A stretch of 64,000 nucleotides of DNA. Origin: Candidatus Paracaedibacter acanthamoebae (GTDB lineage: Bacteria > Pseudomonadota > Alphaproteobacteria > Paracaedibacterales > Paracaedibacteraceae). Positions 56,187 to 64,000 of this stretch are shown here, piece after piece (position 1 is the first letter of the stretch; every line of letters begins with the position of its first letter). Both the position numbers and the translations under genes were made by a program. A model generated the notes under the pieces. The model was given only the letters and a program-made list of their open reading frames with translations, had not been told where the DNA came from and did not search any database. The stretch lies in assembly GCF_000742835.1 (NCBI RefSeq), contig NZ_CP008941.1:2037690-2101689 (forward strand), in the 5' to 3' direction.

Positions 56187-57672
56187 GCTGTCTCCGTCGG
56201 ACAATGAAAGACACCAATCCTAAGGCAAAAATAAGGATAAAAAATGCTAGGTCACGGTATTGAGAGTAGAGTGTTGGGGTGGGAAGGGCTTTGGGTAAAT
56301 CAAAATCAATAAAGCCAAACGCATCTAATCCTAATTGCTCAGTAATACGTCCACTGGCATCAACAACTGCTGAAATTCCATTATTAGCAGATCTAACCAG
56401 GGGAATTCCTTCCTCAACAGCCCGGGTACGAACAATTTGTAAATGCTGGAAGGGGCCGCTCGAATAGCCGTACCACGCATCATTGGTTTGATTAAGCATC
56501 CAATCTGGACGTGGTGTTGCCACCACCGCGCCTGGAAAAATTGCTTCATAACAAATCAAGGGCGAAAATGGCGGTAATCCTTCAACAGTTAAAGTCTGCG
56601 CTTGGAGACCAGCTGTGTAGTCTGTTTCCCCATGGGTGAGCTTACTTACGTGTGGAAATATTTTTCGTAAGGGGAAATATTCACCAAAAGGGACTAAATG
56701 GAATTTATCATAAGAAGCTATGAGCTGTCCCTGCGTATTAACGACAAGTGTACTGGTATATATTTGATTGTCCACCCCATGCCGCGGTCCGCCAACAATC
56801 ATATACCCTTGAGGGGGAGCAATAGCCGCCAGGGTTCCCATTAAAACGGGATAGTCTGTGATAAACGTTGGAATACTTGCTTCAGCCCAAATGATCGCTT
56901 TCAACGGCCGCTCACCTTCCATCATGCTGAGCCCAAGATGTTTATTAAAATTCTCTTCAAAATGACCTGCCACCCACTTCAGTTGCTGGGGAATGGCTGC
57001 TTGCACAAGCCGTATATTGATGCCTGTCCTTTCAGTAGGAAACTGGGTGAGGCGCTGATGTCCCCACCCATAAAGTCCCACAAAAAGAATAATATACCCC
57101 GCAACGAAAGTTCTGTTTTTGCTTGCTAAACTCACAAACAACAATGTAGTCAGGAGACTTAGTCCATAAATTCCAATAATTGAGCTGACTTGCAAAATTT
57201 CTAACGGCCAAGTATAGCCGTTCAAATTCCACGGAAATCCTGTCAGAATATGCCCCCGCAAGTATTCCGCTATTGACCATAAAACCGTGAATAAAAGACA
57301 CCGAGCTAAACCAGGTCGCATCCATGTACAGCTTAACCCAACGACCGGAGCAATAAATAAAGCTAAAAAGGCTGGTAATCCAAACCAGCCCAATGGCATT
57401 AAATACCAAAATCCAGCAGTTTTTAAGCCGTTGGCGATCCAGTACAAACCAATTGTAAAATATCCAAAACCAAACCACCAACCATAGAAATATGGACGGT
57501 TAGACCAGGAAGGATAGGTCAAACAGTAAAGCAGACCAGAAAATCCAAAGATTCCAGCTGGAAAACAATTAAAAGGGGCAAAACTTAAGCTTGCTAAGCC
57601 TCCAAATAGAAAAATTGCCAATCGTGGATAACGACCAGCAAATGAAGTTAACGTAGATAAAATCCCATACAT
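56179..57672 (-). CDS. lnt: Apolipoprotein N-acyltransferase Lnt
   Basis: 497 residues. It adds the third acyl chain to lipoproteins in the inner membrane. N-terminal membrane segments, then the nitrilase domain with catalytic Glu264 (IIWAEASIP), Lys323 (YDKFHLVPFGEY) and Cys374 (LICYEAIFP). Needed for the lipoproteins encoded in this window (mltA and the pair at 4480-5687). Confidence 0.97.
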   Translation of the reverse strand: MYGILSTLTSFAGRYPRLAIFLFGGLASLSFAPFNCFPAGIFGFSGLLYCLTYPSWSNRPYFYGWWFGFGYFTIGLYWIANGLKTAGFWYLMPLGWFGLPAFLALFIAPVVGLSCTWMRPGLARCLLFTVLWSIAEYLRGHILTGFPWNLNGYTWPLEILQVSSIIGIYGLSLLTTLLFVSLASKNRTFVAGYIILFVGLYGWGHQRLTQFPTERTGINIRLVQAAIPQQLKWVAGHFEENFNKHLGLSMMEGERPLKAIIWAEASIPTFITDYPVLMGTLAAIAPPQGYMIVGGPRHGVDNQIYTSTLVVNTQGQLIASYDKFHLVPFGEYFPLRKIFPHVSKLTHGETDYTAGLQAQTLTVEGLPPFSPLICYEAIFPGAVVATPRPDWMLNQTNDAWYGYSSGPFQHLQIVRTRAVEEGIPLVRSANNGISAVVDASGRITEQLGLDAFGFIDFDLPKALPTPTLYSQYRDLAFFILIFALGLVSFIVRRRQHA

Positions 57673-57681
57673 GTTTTTACG

Positions 57682-58602
57682 CTACCATATAAAAATTAAA
57701 TAGACTAATCCCGCAAAAGAACCAAACTTTAAGATCTTATGCAGGAAGGGATAGGTACGTTTTAAGCCTCTGGTTGATGTATGAATCATGAAAATATATT
57801 TAAAAAACTGGTTCAACACACCGACAGGATCTTTAGCTGTATTTTGAGCTGCCGCTGTTGTGATAAAAAATCTACCAAAAAACCACTGAATAAATGTTGT
57901 TAAGCGATTCGACATTGGACGTGCCACATCACAAAAGAAAATCAGCCGATCAACATCGGTTTGATTCTCGGCTTGATGTAGATAGGTTTCATCAAACAAG
58001 ACATCTTCTCCATCCTGCCAAACATAGCGCTCGCCATCCACCTCAATAAAGCATTGATTGCTGTTGGGAGTTATCAATCCTAGATGATAGCGTAAGGAGC
58101 CAGCATAAGGATCCCGATGCAATCCCAAACGGCTTCCTGCTGGTAAAAAGGTAAACATAGCCGCCTTAACCGAAGAAACCTTGGCAATCAGTTCTAGCGT
58201 TTTAGGACAAGTTGCAACAGCGGATGGCAAGGGATCACTATACCACTTTAGGTAAAAACGCTTCCATCCACGCTTAAAGAATGAATTAAAACCAATATCA
58301 TCGCGTTTCTCGGAAGACTTAATATTTCCTTGCTCTAGAAGTTGCAAAGCTTCCTGCCGAATAATCTGCCAATTGTCCTTAAAAATATCTAATTCAGGAA
58401 ATAGGCGTCGGTCTAAATAAGGTGTATTTGGAACTTTGGAAAACATATACATAAAACAGTTGATGGGTGCCATAAAGGTTGAATGGTCAGTGATCTGACG
58501 CATCAGTTTGTATTTGACTTTGCCACGGAAATGGGCCACGAATGCAGACACTATAAAAACCACAAAAGTGGAAAGTTTTGTTAAGGATAGACTGTAAAAC
58601 AT
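57682..58602 (-). CDS. lpxO: Lipid A hydroxylase LpxO (Asp/Asn beta-hydroxylase family)
   Basis: 306 residues. N-terminal membrane helix followed by AHFRGKVKYKLMRQITDHSTFMAPIN, a good match to LpxO. Fe(II)/2-oxoglutarate centre: His162-Arg-Asp164 in LHRDPYAGSLRYHLGL and distal His209 in DETYLHQAENQT. It hydroxylates the secondary acyl chain of lipid A at C2. Extra C-terminal region (IMIHTSTRGLKRTYPF) with a second hydrophobic segment. The lnt gene follows after 9 bases. Confidence 0.92.
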   Translation of the reverse strand: MFYSLSLTKLSTFVVFIVSAFVAHFRGKVKYKLMRQITDHSTFMAPINCFMYMFSKVPNTPYLDRRLFPELDIFKDNWQIIRQEALQLLEQGNIKSSEKRDDIGFNSFFKRGWKRFYLKWYSDPLPSAVATCPKTLELIAKVSSVKAAMFTFLPAGSRLGLHRDPYAGSLRYHLGLITPNSNQCFIEVDGERYVWQDGEDVLFDETYLHQAENQTDVDRLIFFCDVARPMSNRLTTFIQWFFGRFFITTAAAQNTAKDPVGVLNQFFKYIFMIHTSTRGLKRTYPFLHKILKFGSFAGLVYLIFIW

Positions 58603-58746
58603 GGCTACTCTGAGATCTTAACGAGGTTTTTAGATTATTAAAATAAGCTTTGACAAATTTTACGGCAAGATAATTTTCAATAAGATTAATAGCACATAGT
58701 AAATCCCAGAGAGTAAACTATCTCACTCTCTGAATACTAGATCTTA

Positions 58747-59175
58747 CTATTTTTTTTCTTCTTCTTTTATTTCTTTATGATGATCAGCAGTTTTATCGTC
58801 TTGTTTTTCAAGCTTAGTTGCATTTCCCACATAACGCTTGCAGGAACGAGCATGTTTCATCATATGGTCAGCCATTTCCGGATCCTTGGCCGCGTCCATC
58901 TCAAGTTTGGCATGCGCAATAAATAAATCAAACATTTTCTTATCAATGCCTGTCAAAAGCTTTCCATGGCCTTCGGCTTTCTTCAAAGCTTCTTCACAAG
59001 CTTCTAAGACTTTATGGGTCCGTTCGGCTTTCTTAGCTGATTTTTTTTCATCACGTTCAGATTTTTCTATCGCTTTTTCCGTTTGTTCTTTTTTTTCGGG
59101 CGCCTTGCTGCCTTCAGCCATCGTCATATTAGAAAGACAAAAAATAACTGCGGCTGACATCAATATTTTATTCAT
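58747..59175 (-). CDS. Small secreted charged protein
   Basis: 142 residues. Signal peptide MNKILMSAAVIFCLSNMTMA. The mature part is rich in Lys and Glu and predicted helical, with two Cys (EACEEAL and RSCKRYV). Not recognised. Divergent from rluD. Confidence 0.75.
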   Translation of the reverse strand: MNKILMSAAVIFCLSNMTMAEGSKAPEKKEQTEKAIEKSERDEKKSAKKAERTHKVLEACEEALKKAEGHGKLLTGIDKKMFDLFIAHAKLEMDAAKDPEMADHMMKHARSCKRYVGNATKLEKQDDKTADHHKEIKEEEKK

Positions 59176-59263
59176 TAGACTACCTCTGTCGTGTTGTTTT
59201 CTGATACTATCTAATCTAATGAAATCTATTTCGCACGCAAGTGTAAATTTTAATTTTAATAAA

Positions 59264-60232
59264 ATGCAAAATAAATCTGATACTTACAGTTTAATAATTG
59301 ACGCTTGTCTTGCTGGACAGCGGCTTGATAAAGCTCTAAGTAAGTCATTTCCGCACTTAAGTCGCACCCGGATTCAAGGGTTGATTGATACAGGTCGGGT
59401 TGAAATTATTCCCCACCGTAAAATTTCCTCATCCATGAAACTCTTAAGCGAAGATCGGATTACATTTACCATCCCTGCACCTGAGGAAGCCACCCCATCA
59501 CCTCAAGCTATCTCTTTAGATATTATTTATGAAGATGCAGACTTATTAGTCATTAACAAAGCAGCGGGTATGGTTGTGCATCCGGCCCCCGGTCATCGAG
59601 AGAATACCCTCGTGAATGCTTTGCTTGCCCATTGTGGTGATTCTTTATCTGGCATTGGTGGCGTCAAACGGCCCGGAATTGTTCACCGCCTTGATAAAGA
59701 TACATCAGGTCTCATGGTGGTTGCAAAAAATGATTTTGCGCACCATGCTTTATCCGCTCAATTTAGTGACCGTAGTTTGTCGCGAACTTATATAGCTTTC
59801 GTGTGGGGGGTACCGAATCCTCGGTCGGGGACCATTCAAACATTAATTGGCCGCCATCCCCGTAACCGTCAAAAAATGGCCGTTCTCACGCATGGTGGCC
59901 GAGAGGCGGTGACCCATTATGAAGTTTTGACTACCCTTGGAAATTCAGAAGATTTGCGCCTAAACATTAGTGTGGTGCAGTGTAAACTTGCTACTGGCCG
60001 TACCCATCAAATTCGGGTGCATATGCTTCATTTAGGGCACCCCCTGATTGGAGACCCACTTTATGGACATAGCCCCAAAGGAGCCACTGCAATTTGGACT
60101 GAATCTATGGTTAAGTTTCCCCGCCAAGCTTTGCATGCTAAAGAAATTTCTTTCCTTCATCCTACCTCAGGAAAAGTCATGCATTTTGTTTCTCAATTAC
60201 CAGTCGATTTAGTGGGATTGGAGAAATTGTAA
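59264..60232 (+). CDS. rluD: 23S rRNA pseudouridine synthase RluD
   Basis: 322 residues from the ATG at 59264; the same frame is open for 142 more codons upstream, across the divergent gene, which I regard as chance. N-terminal S4 domain AGQRLDKALSKSFPHLSRTRIQGLIDTGRV, then the catalytic motif GIVHRLDKDTSGLMVVAK and TGRTHQIRVHMLHLGHPLIGD. It makes pseudouridines in helix 69 of 23S rRNA. Confidence 0.95.
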   Translation: MQNKSDTYSLIIDACLAGQRLDKALSKSFPHLSRTRIQGLIDTGRVEIIPHRKISSSMKLLSEDRITFTIPAPEEATPSPQAISLDIIYEDADLLVINKAAGMVVHPAPGHRENTLVNALLAHCGDSLSGIGGVKRPGIVHRLDKDTSGLMVVAKNDFAHHALSAQFSDRSLSRTYIAFVWGVPNPRSGTIQTLIGRHPRNRQKMAVLTHGGREAVTHYEVLTTLGNSEDLRLNISVVQCKLATGRTHQIRVHMLHLGHPLIGDPLYGHSPKGATAIWTESMVKFPRQALHAKEISFLHPTSGKVMHFVSQLPVDLVGLEKL

Positions 60233-60261
60233 TGACAATGTAAAACCCAGAAAGCCTTATT

Positions 60262-60299
60262 AAACAAGGGCGGGAGGTTATTCTCCGGCCCTTGTTTTA
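60262..60299 (+). terminator. Terminator of rluD
   Basis: Stem AAACAAGGGC / GCCCTTGTTT (60262-60271, 60288-60297) with inner pairing, followed by a T-rich tract. Confidence 0.85.
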
Positions 60300-60323
60300 T
60301 TTTTATAAGATTTGGTTTTTATA

Positions 60324-61331
60324 TTAATTCTCCCACTCATTATCTGACTCTGAGTCTGGGTCTGATTCGTAACCTGTTCCCTCGCCTGCTACTGCCCCTC
60401 GGCGATTGAGCACACCCGCACGGATAGCATCTTCATGGGAATTATCCCTGAGAGCAGCTCTACGCTCATTTGCGTTCACAGGATTTAACTGTGCTCCCTG
60501 TCGAATCTGTTCTAATAAAGACAGTCGTTGTCCATTATTGACGAAACCTACACCTTCATCTGCAATATTACTCCTATTTTCTTGTACCCCAACCCCACCA
60601 TCGTAGTGTGCTAGTTGGTCGTCAGCAGCATTTGGATTTAGGTGCGGTTGTACAAGAGGCTCATAATCTACATGTTGTGCTGGTGGTAGCGCACCATCAC
60701 CGACTGCATCTTGGTGTTGAAGTTGCGCGTGGTCCTCTTCTGGAGGTAGATGTTGATGCCCCTGCTCTTCTCCATTTACACCCTGAAGATCTTGCACAAG
60801 AGGCTCATGATCTACATGTTGTGCTGGTGGTTGCGCCCCATCATCGACTGCATCTTGGTGTTGAAGGTGCGCATGGTCCTCTTCTCCATTTACACCCTGA
60901 AGATCTTGTACAAGAGGCTCATGATCTACATATTGTGCTGGTGGTTGCGCCCCATCGTCAACTGCATCTTGGTGCTGGAGGAGTGCATTGTTACCCATAT
61001 TTGGTAGTGGTGGTGGAACCGCATCATTACCCATGTTTGGCTGTTGCTGCTGCACTGGAGGCGGGTTGTTACCTAGATTTAATGGCGGGGGAGCCTGCAA
61101 ATTATTAATAATTGTATTAATCTGGGCAACTCTGTTGGATTGTAATTTACTTCCACATACGGCAAGGATTTCTCTTGCAAAAGCTAGTTTATCAGGAGAG
61201 TTAGCCATACTTGAAATCTGATTCATTTTTTGTGCACAATTTCCGGGAGTTACACCAAATCTACCTGTAGCATCACTGCTCGACGTCGCAAGCAGAATAA
61301 GAGCCGATACTTTTAAAATCGATTGATACAT
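60324..61331 (-). CDS. Secreted protein with three tandem repeats
   Basis: 335 residues. Signal peptide MYQSILKVSALILLATSSSDA. A short Cys-containing globular segment (33-60) is followed by a Pro/Gln/Asn linker and three repeats beginning LQHQDAV at residues 118, 156 and 204 (38-48 residues each; LQHQDAVDDGAQPPAQHV core, DHEPLVQDLQGVNGEE). The C-terminal third is acidic with a Ser/Asp-rich end (YESDPDSESDNEWEN). No family recognised. Repeats and composition suggest a surface or secreted host-interaction protein. Confidence 0.75.
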   Translation of the reverse strand: MYQSILKVSALILLATSSSDATGRFGVTPGNCAQKMNQISSMANSPDKLAFAREILAVCGSKLQSNRVAQINTIINNLQAPPPLNLGNNPPPVQQQQPNMGNDAVPPPLPNMGNNALLQHQDAVDDGAQPPAQYVDHEPLVQDLQGVNGEEDHAHLQHQDAVDDGAQPPAQHVDHEPLVQDLQGVNGEEQGHQHLPPEEDHAQLQHQDAVGDGALPPAQHVDYEPLVQPHLNPNAADDQLAHYDGGVGVQENRSNIADEGVGFVNNGQRLSLLEQIRQGAQLNPVNANERRAALRDNSHEDAIRAGVLNRRGAVAGEGTGYESDPDSESDNEWEN

Positions 61332-61598
61332 AAAATCCTCTCCTTAGTTTAGAGATCATAATTTACATACTTTAATATTAATTATAATTTCTTAAATTAA
61401 CGTTAATTCTAGACATTTATTTTATGCTTTAAGTTTTGCAGTGATATATTCCCCATGCTTTAATTAAATTAACTTAAATTTAATTATTTGTAAGCCTTGA
61501 CTTAGTCATTTAATTTACCTCACGCTATTATTGTTAGGTAAAATTTTTCTAGAATGCGCTCTAGTTATTCTGGAAAACTATTGTTTTAAGGAGCAAGT

Positions 61599-62279
61599 AT
61601 GAAAAAGATCTTATTGTTGAGTGCTATAGTCGGCCTGATCGCAGAGGCAGATGCAAGTCGTGGAAATATTTATGTGGGTCCATTTATAGGTATGGGCGTA
61701 ACAGATGGCAAATTTAGGTCATCAAATGATACAGCTACTCAGATTCGTCATCATCGTATAGGAGACAAAGGATTTTTAGGTGGTCTATTAGTCGGTTATG
61801 CTTATCCTTGTCATAACTTACATATGGGACTTGAGCTTTTAGGAAACTTTGATACCACAGATGATAAAATCATTTTTGAAGGTAATAATCCAAACGAAAG
61901 TTTCAAAATTAAAAACCGTGCTTCATATGGTTTTTCTGCAAGGATTGGGTATCGCACATCTTCTGATGCTGTTGCCTTTATACGTTTAGGAGGAGAATGG
62001 AAAACCCATAAATTTATTTATCGAGGCACATTGCCTACTGGATCTTTTTCAGTTTCAAGCAATAAAACAAAATTTGCTTTTGTCCCAGGTCTTGGAATTG
62101 AAGCTCCGATGGGTGGTAAATGGCGTGCCCGAGTAGAAGCAAAATATAGCCTTTCACAAAAAGTTAACTTAAGAGTACCGAATAACGCTGCCGGGGTATT
62201 TACATTTGAAAATACCAATAATCGCATTCGTACTGGTCAAACATCCGTATTGATGGGTGTGACTTATACTTTTGGCTAA
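61599..62279 (+). CDS. Outer-membrane beta-barrel protein
   Basis: 226 residues. Signal peptide MKKILLLSAIVGLIAEADA. Alternating strands rich in aromatic residues at the ends (RGNIYVGPFIGMGV, GGLLVGYAY, YGFSARIGYR, RVEAKYSL) and a final strand SVLMGVTYTFG resemble 8-stranded OmpA/porin-type barrels with 'Gly-Val-Thr-Tyr-x-Phe' ending. Likely a surface antigen of the small-barrel OMP family. Strong own terminator follows. Confidence 0.88.
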   Translation: MKKILLLSAIVGLIAEADASRGNIYVGPFIGMGVTDGKFRSSNDTATQIRHHRIGDKGFLGGLLVGYAYPCHNLHMGLELLGNFDTTDDKIIFEGNNPNESFKIKNRASYGFSARIGYRTSSDAVAFIRLGGEWKTHKFIYRGTLPTGSFSVSSNKTKFAFVPGLGIEAPMGGKWRARVEAKYSLSQKVNLRVPNNAAGVFTFENTNNRIRTGQTSVLMGVTYTFG

Positions 62280-62300
62280 TTTTATTTAGTTAAATAATCT

Positions 62301-62328
62301 AAAAAGGCGTCTGGCAGGGCGCCTTTTT
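62301..62328 (+). terminator. Terminator of the beta-barrel gene
   Basis: Stem AAAAAGGCG / CGCCTTTTT (62301-62309, 62320-62328) with a 10-base loop and T5. Confidence 0.88.
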
Positions 62329-62416
62329 GGTTAGAATTATTGCTGCAATCAAATCTAGGATTTATAGGAATTATTTGTTAGATTGTGGTTAACAAATAAT
62401 GAGAATCGGATAGCCA

Positions 62417-63268
62417 ATGAAATTATCTAAAGCCCTGTGTTTAATGTTATGCTTATCGTCCTCTTCAGCTGTTATAGCGGATGAGTCTTATGGTGATTTA
62501 AGTGCCCGGATTGGTGACCTTGAAAAAAGGATTGGCGGGCAAAGTGCCAGCGGAGAAGATTTTGCGACCCAGGAAGATCTAGAATCCTTAAAAAATCAAA
62601 TCAAAGAACTCAGAGGCCGCATCGAAGTTTTAGAACACCAGAGCTCTAAAAATTCAACAGCCACCGGCACTATCTCAACCGTTTCTGCCGCTACCGACTC
62701 TATTGATGACTGTGATGCCGTTGCTGGCGATGATGCGGCAGAGGATGATGTCGAGGCCATTCTACAAGATTTAGCAACAGCTCCCGCCTCGGGGAAAGAA
62801 GCTGCTCGGGATAAAGCCACCGAGAAAGCTGAAAAAGAAGCCCCAACCGGAATTTTAGAAAAAAGCGATGACAATGCCCAGTACGATCAAGCCATGGCTT
62901 TATACAAGAAAAAAGAGTACGCTGAAGCCGAAGAAGCTTTCCGGTATTACGTCAAGCAATATCCAAAAGGCAAACAAATAACTCAGGCAAAACTTCATAT
63001 TGCTGACTGTGAATTGGCTACAGCGACAGAAACAAAGCAGAAAGGTATGGCTAAGACAGCAGCGGCTGATTTTGCGGCAGCTTATAAAGCCAATCCAAAA
63101 GGATCGACAGGGGCTCAGGCATTATTAGGAATGGCTCAGTCGATCAAACTCCAGGGTGAAACCAAAAAAGCCTGCGTTGTCTTAAAGAAATTGAAAGCTG
63201 ATTTTCCCAAAGAAAAATCAACAATGGCCAAGGCTAAAGATCTTTCTAAACAATATAAGTGTAATTAA
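62417..63268 (+). CDS. cpoB: Cell division coordinator CpoB (YbgF)
   Basis: 283 residues. Signal peptide MKLSKALCLMLCLSSSSAVIA, an N-terminal trimerising coiled coil (LSARIGDLEKRIG ... IKELRGRIEVLEHQ), a Ser/Thr/Asp-rich linker, and a C-terminal TPR region (YDQAMALYKKKEYAEAEEAFRYYVKQYP). It works with Tol-Pal in envelope constriction. Tol-Pal genes are not in this window. rsmI follows closely. Confidence 0.92.
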   Translation: MKLSKALCLMLCLSSSSAVIADESYGDLSARIGDLEKRIGGQSASGEDFATQEDLESLKNQIKELRGRIEVLEHQSSKNSTATGTISTVSAATDSIDDCDAVAGDDAAEDDVEAILQDLATAPASGKEAARDKATEKAEKEAPTGILEKSDDNAQYDQAMALYKKKEYAEAEEAFRYYVKQYPKGKQITQAKLHIADCELATATETKQKGMAKTAAADFAAAYKANPKGSTGAQALLGMAQSIKLQGETKKACVVLKKLKADFPKEKSTMAKAKDLSKQYKCN

Positions 63269-63272
63269 GGTC

Positions 63273-64000
63273 ATGCTTAGCCTGCCGAATTTTCTCCCCC
63301 TTGTGAAAGCTGGGTTGCATATCGTTGCAACCCCTATTGGCAATCGGGGAGATATTACGCTTAGGGCTCTCGATGTTCTACAAAAAGCCGATTTAATTTA
63401 TTGCGAAGATACCCGGACTAGCCGTCCTCTGCTTGAAACCTTTGCCATTAAAACGCCCTTAAAATCATTACATGACCATAATGAAACAGCCTTGATTCCA
63501 GAAATCATTAATAAAATTAAGGCGGGTGAAAAAATTGCTTTAATTAGTGATGCAGGCATGCCCTTAATTAGTGATCCTGGCTATAAATTAGTCAAGGCTT
63601 TGCAAGACCAGAATCTTCTTGTCACCGTTATTCCGGGAGCCTCAGCTGTTATTACAGCGGCAGCCTTATCAGGACTTCCAACTGACCGATTTATGTTTTG
63701 TGGCTTTGTTGATACAAAAAAGCTTATTGATTTTCAAAGCATTGATGCCACCCTCATCTTTTATGAATCGCCGCATCGTTTAATAAAAACTTTACAAGCG
63801 ATGGCCACAATTTTTACACAGCGCAAAATTTCTGTCTTACGAGAGCTGACCAAACTTCACGAAGAAGTGGTTTGGGGAAGCATTACTGACGTTCTTGAGA
63901 CTTTTTCAAATCGCGATAAAATTTTAGGGGAAATTGTTATTGTTCTCTCTCCGCCTGCTGAGATAGATCAGCCTCTTTCGACCCAAGATATAGATACAGC
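63273..64000 (+). CDS. rsmI: 16S rRNA (cytidine1402-2'-O)-methyltransferase RsmI, 5' part
   Basis: Partial, runs off the window after about 242 codons. Start MLSLPNFLPLVKAG then LHIVATPIGNRGDITLRALDVL; CEDTRTSR, GEKIALISDAGMPLISDPG and VIPGASAVITAAALSGLPTDRF are all typical. It methylates C1402 of 16S rRNA with SAM. ATG at 63273 is four bases after the cpoB stop; a GTG at 63303 is an alternative. Confidence 0.95.
   Translation, partial: MLSLPNFLPLVKAGLHIVATPIGNRGDITLRALDVLQKADLIYCEDTRTSRPLLETFAIKTPLKSLHDHNETALIPEIINKIKAGEKIALISDAGMPLISDPGYKLVKALQDQNLLVTVIPGASAVITAAALSGLPTDRFMFCGFVDTKKLIDFQSIDATLIFYESPHRLIKTLQAMATIFTQRKISVLRELTKLHEEVVWGSITDVLETFSNRDKILGEIVIVLSPPAEIDQPLSTQDIDT

Noticed and set aside
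58838-59263. 142-codon upstream extension of rluD
   Set aside because: It runs antisense through the small secreted gene and rluD proteins begin close to the S4 domain.
60608-61108. Plus-strand frame opposite the repeat protein
   Set aside because: Shadow of the repetitive minus-strand gene, which has a signal peptide and sensible composition.

Overview
This AT-rich window looks like part of the main chromosome of an intracellular alphaproteobacterium, probably a Holosporales or Paracaedibacter-like symbiont of protists. That placement is inference. It rests on a circularly permuted two-piece tmRNA gene followed by an alpha-type SspB, the order aroQ-accB-accC, the block secB / Tim44-like / mltA / Smr, a ThyX with the [15 protein letters not shown] motif, and many secreted low-complexity proteins of unknown function. 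No phage, insertion sequence, CRISPR array, rRNA operon or recognisable oriC is present.

Layout. 1-6.7 kb: a secreted coiled-coil protein, a PAP2 phosphatase, ispG, csaA-like, a LysE/ArgO exporter, two related lipoproteins and a Kdo hydroxylase. 6.7-11.3 kb (minus strand): rsmG-parA-parB-aroQ-accB-accC, with two parS-type sites inside rsmG, so this is the chromosome-partition locus. 11.3-21.9 kb: a Q/N/S-rich secreted protein, an amino-acid dehydrogenase, MarC, acetoacetyl-CoA synthetase, folK, a secreted protein, an 1128-residue fused flavin/Fe-S oxidoreductase and a CDF transporter. 22-29.4 kb: an accessory region in which a cassette (palindromic repeat, LysR regulator, unknown protein, XRE regulator) occurs twice 3.0 kb apart. 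The second copy contains a minus-strand array of four tiny peptide genes and ends in a degenerate receiver-like protein. A YefM-type antitoxin beside a toxin gene broken by an in-frame stop follows.

30-39.4 kb: class II aldolase, MsbA-like ABC exporter, frataxin (cyaY), tRNA-Ala(GGC), an ion channel, permuted ssrA, sspB, a YggS-type PLP protein, a pseudopilin-like protein, 5-formyl-THF cyclo-ligase, a nucleotide-sugar dehydrogenase and an EEP phosphatase. 39.7-41.8 kb: two proteins of unknown function, one with a nuclear-localisation-like basic region, a possible host-directed effector. 42.3-46.1 kb: two Bcr/CflA-type MFS exporters and an AdiC-like permease. 46.2-64 kb: secB, Tim44-like, mltA, Smr, an HpcH/CitE-type lyase, lpxK, waaA, thyX, a metal-binding protein, brnQ, an XRE regulator, lnt, lpxO, two secreted proteins, rluD, an outer-membrane barrel, cpoB and the start of rsmI.

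Themes. Envelope building and modification is prominent: lpxK, waaA, lnt and cpoB, plus two Fe(II)/2-oxoglutarate hydroxylases acting on Kdo and lipid A. Ribosome rescue and proteolysis are physically coupled (ssrA next to sspB). The least explained piece is the duplicated regulatory cassette at 22-29 kb. Its microgene array encodes 21-27-residue peptides with a shared 'LEN(G/S)' N-terminal half and variable, often Cys-containing C-termini. I consider it the best candidate here for an undescribed system, possibly peptide signalling or a modified-peptide family.
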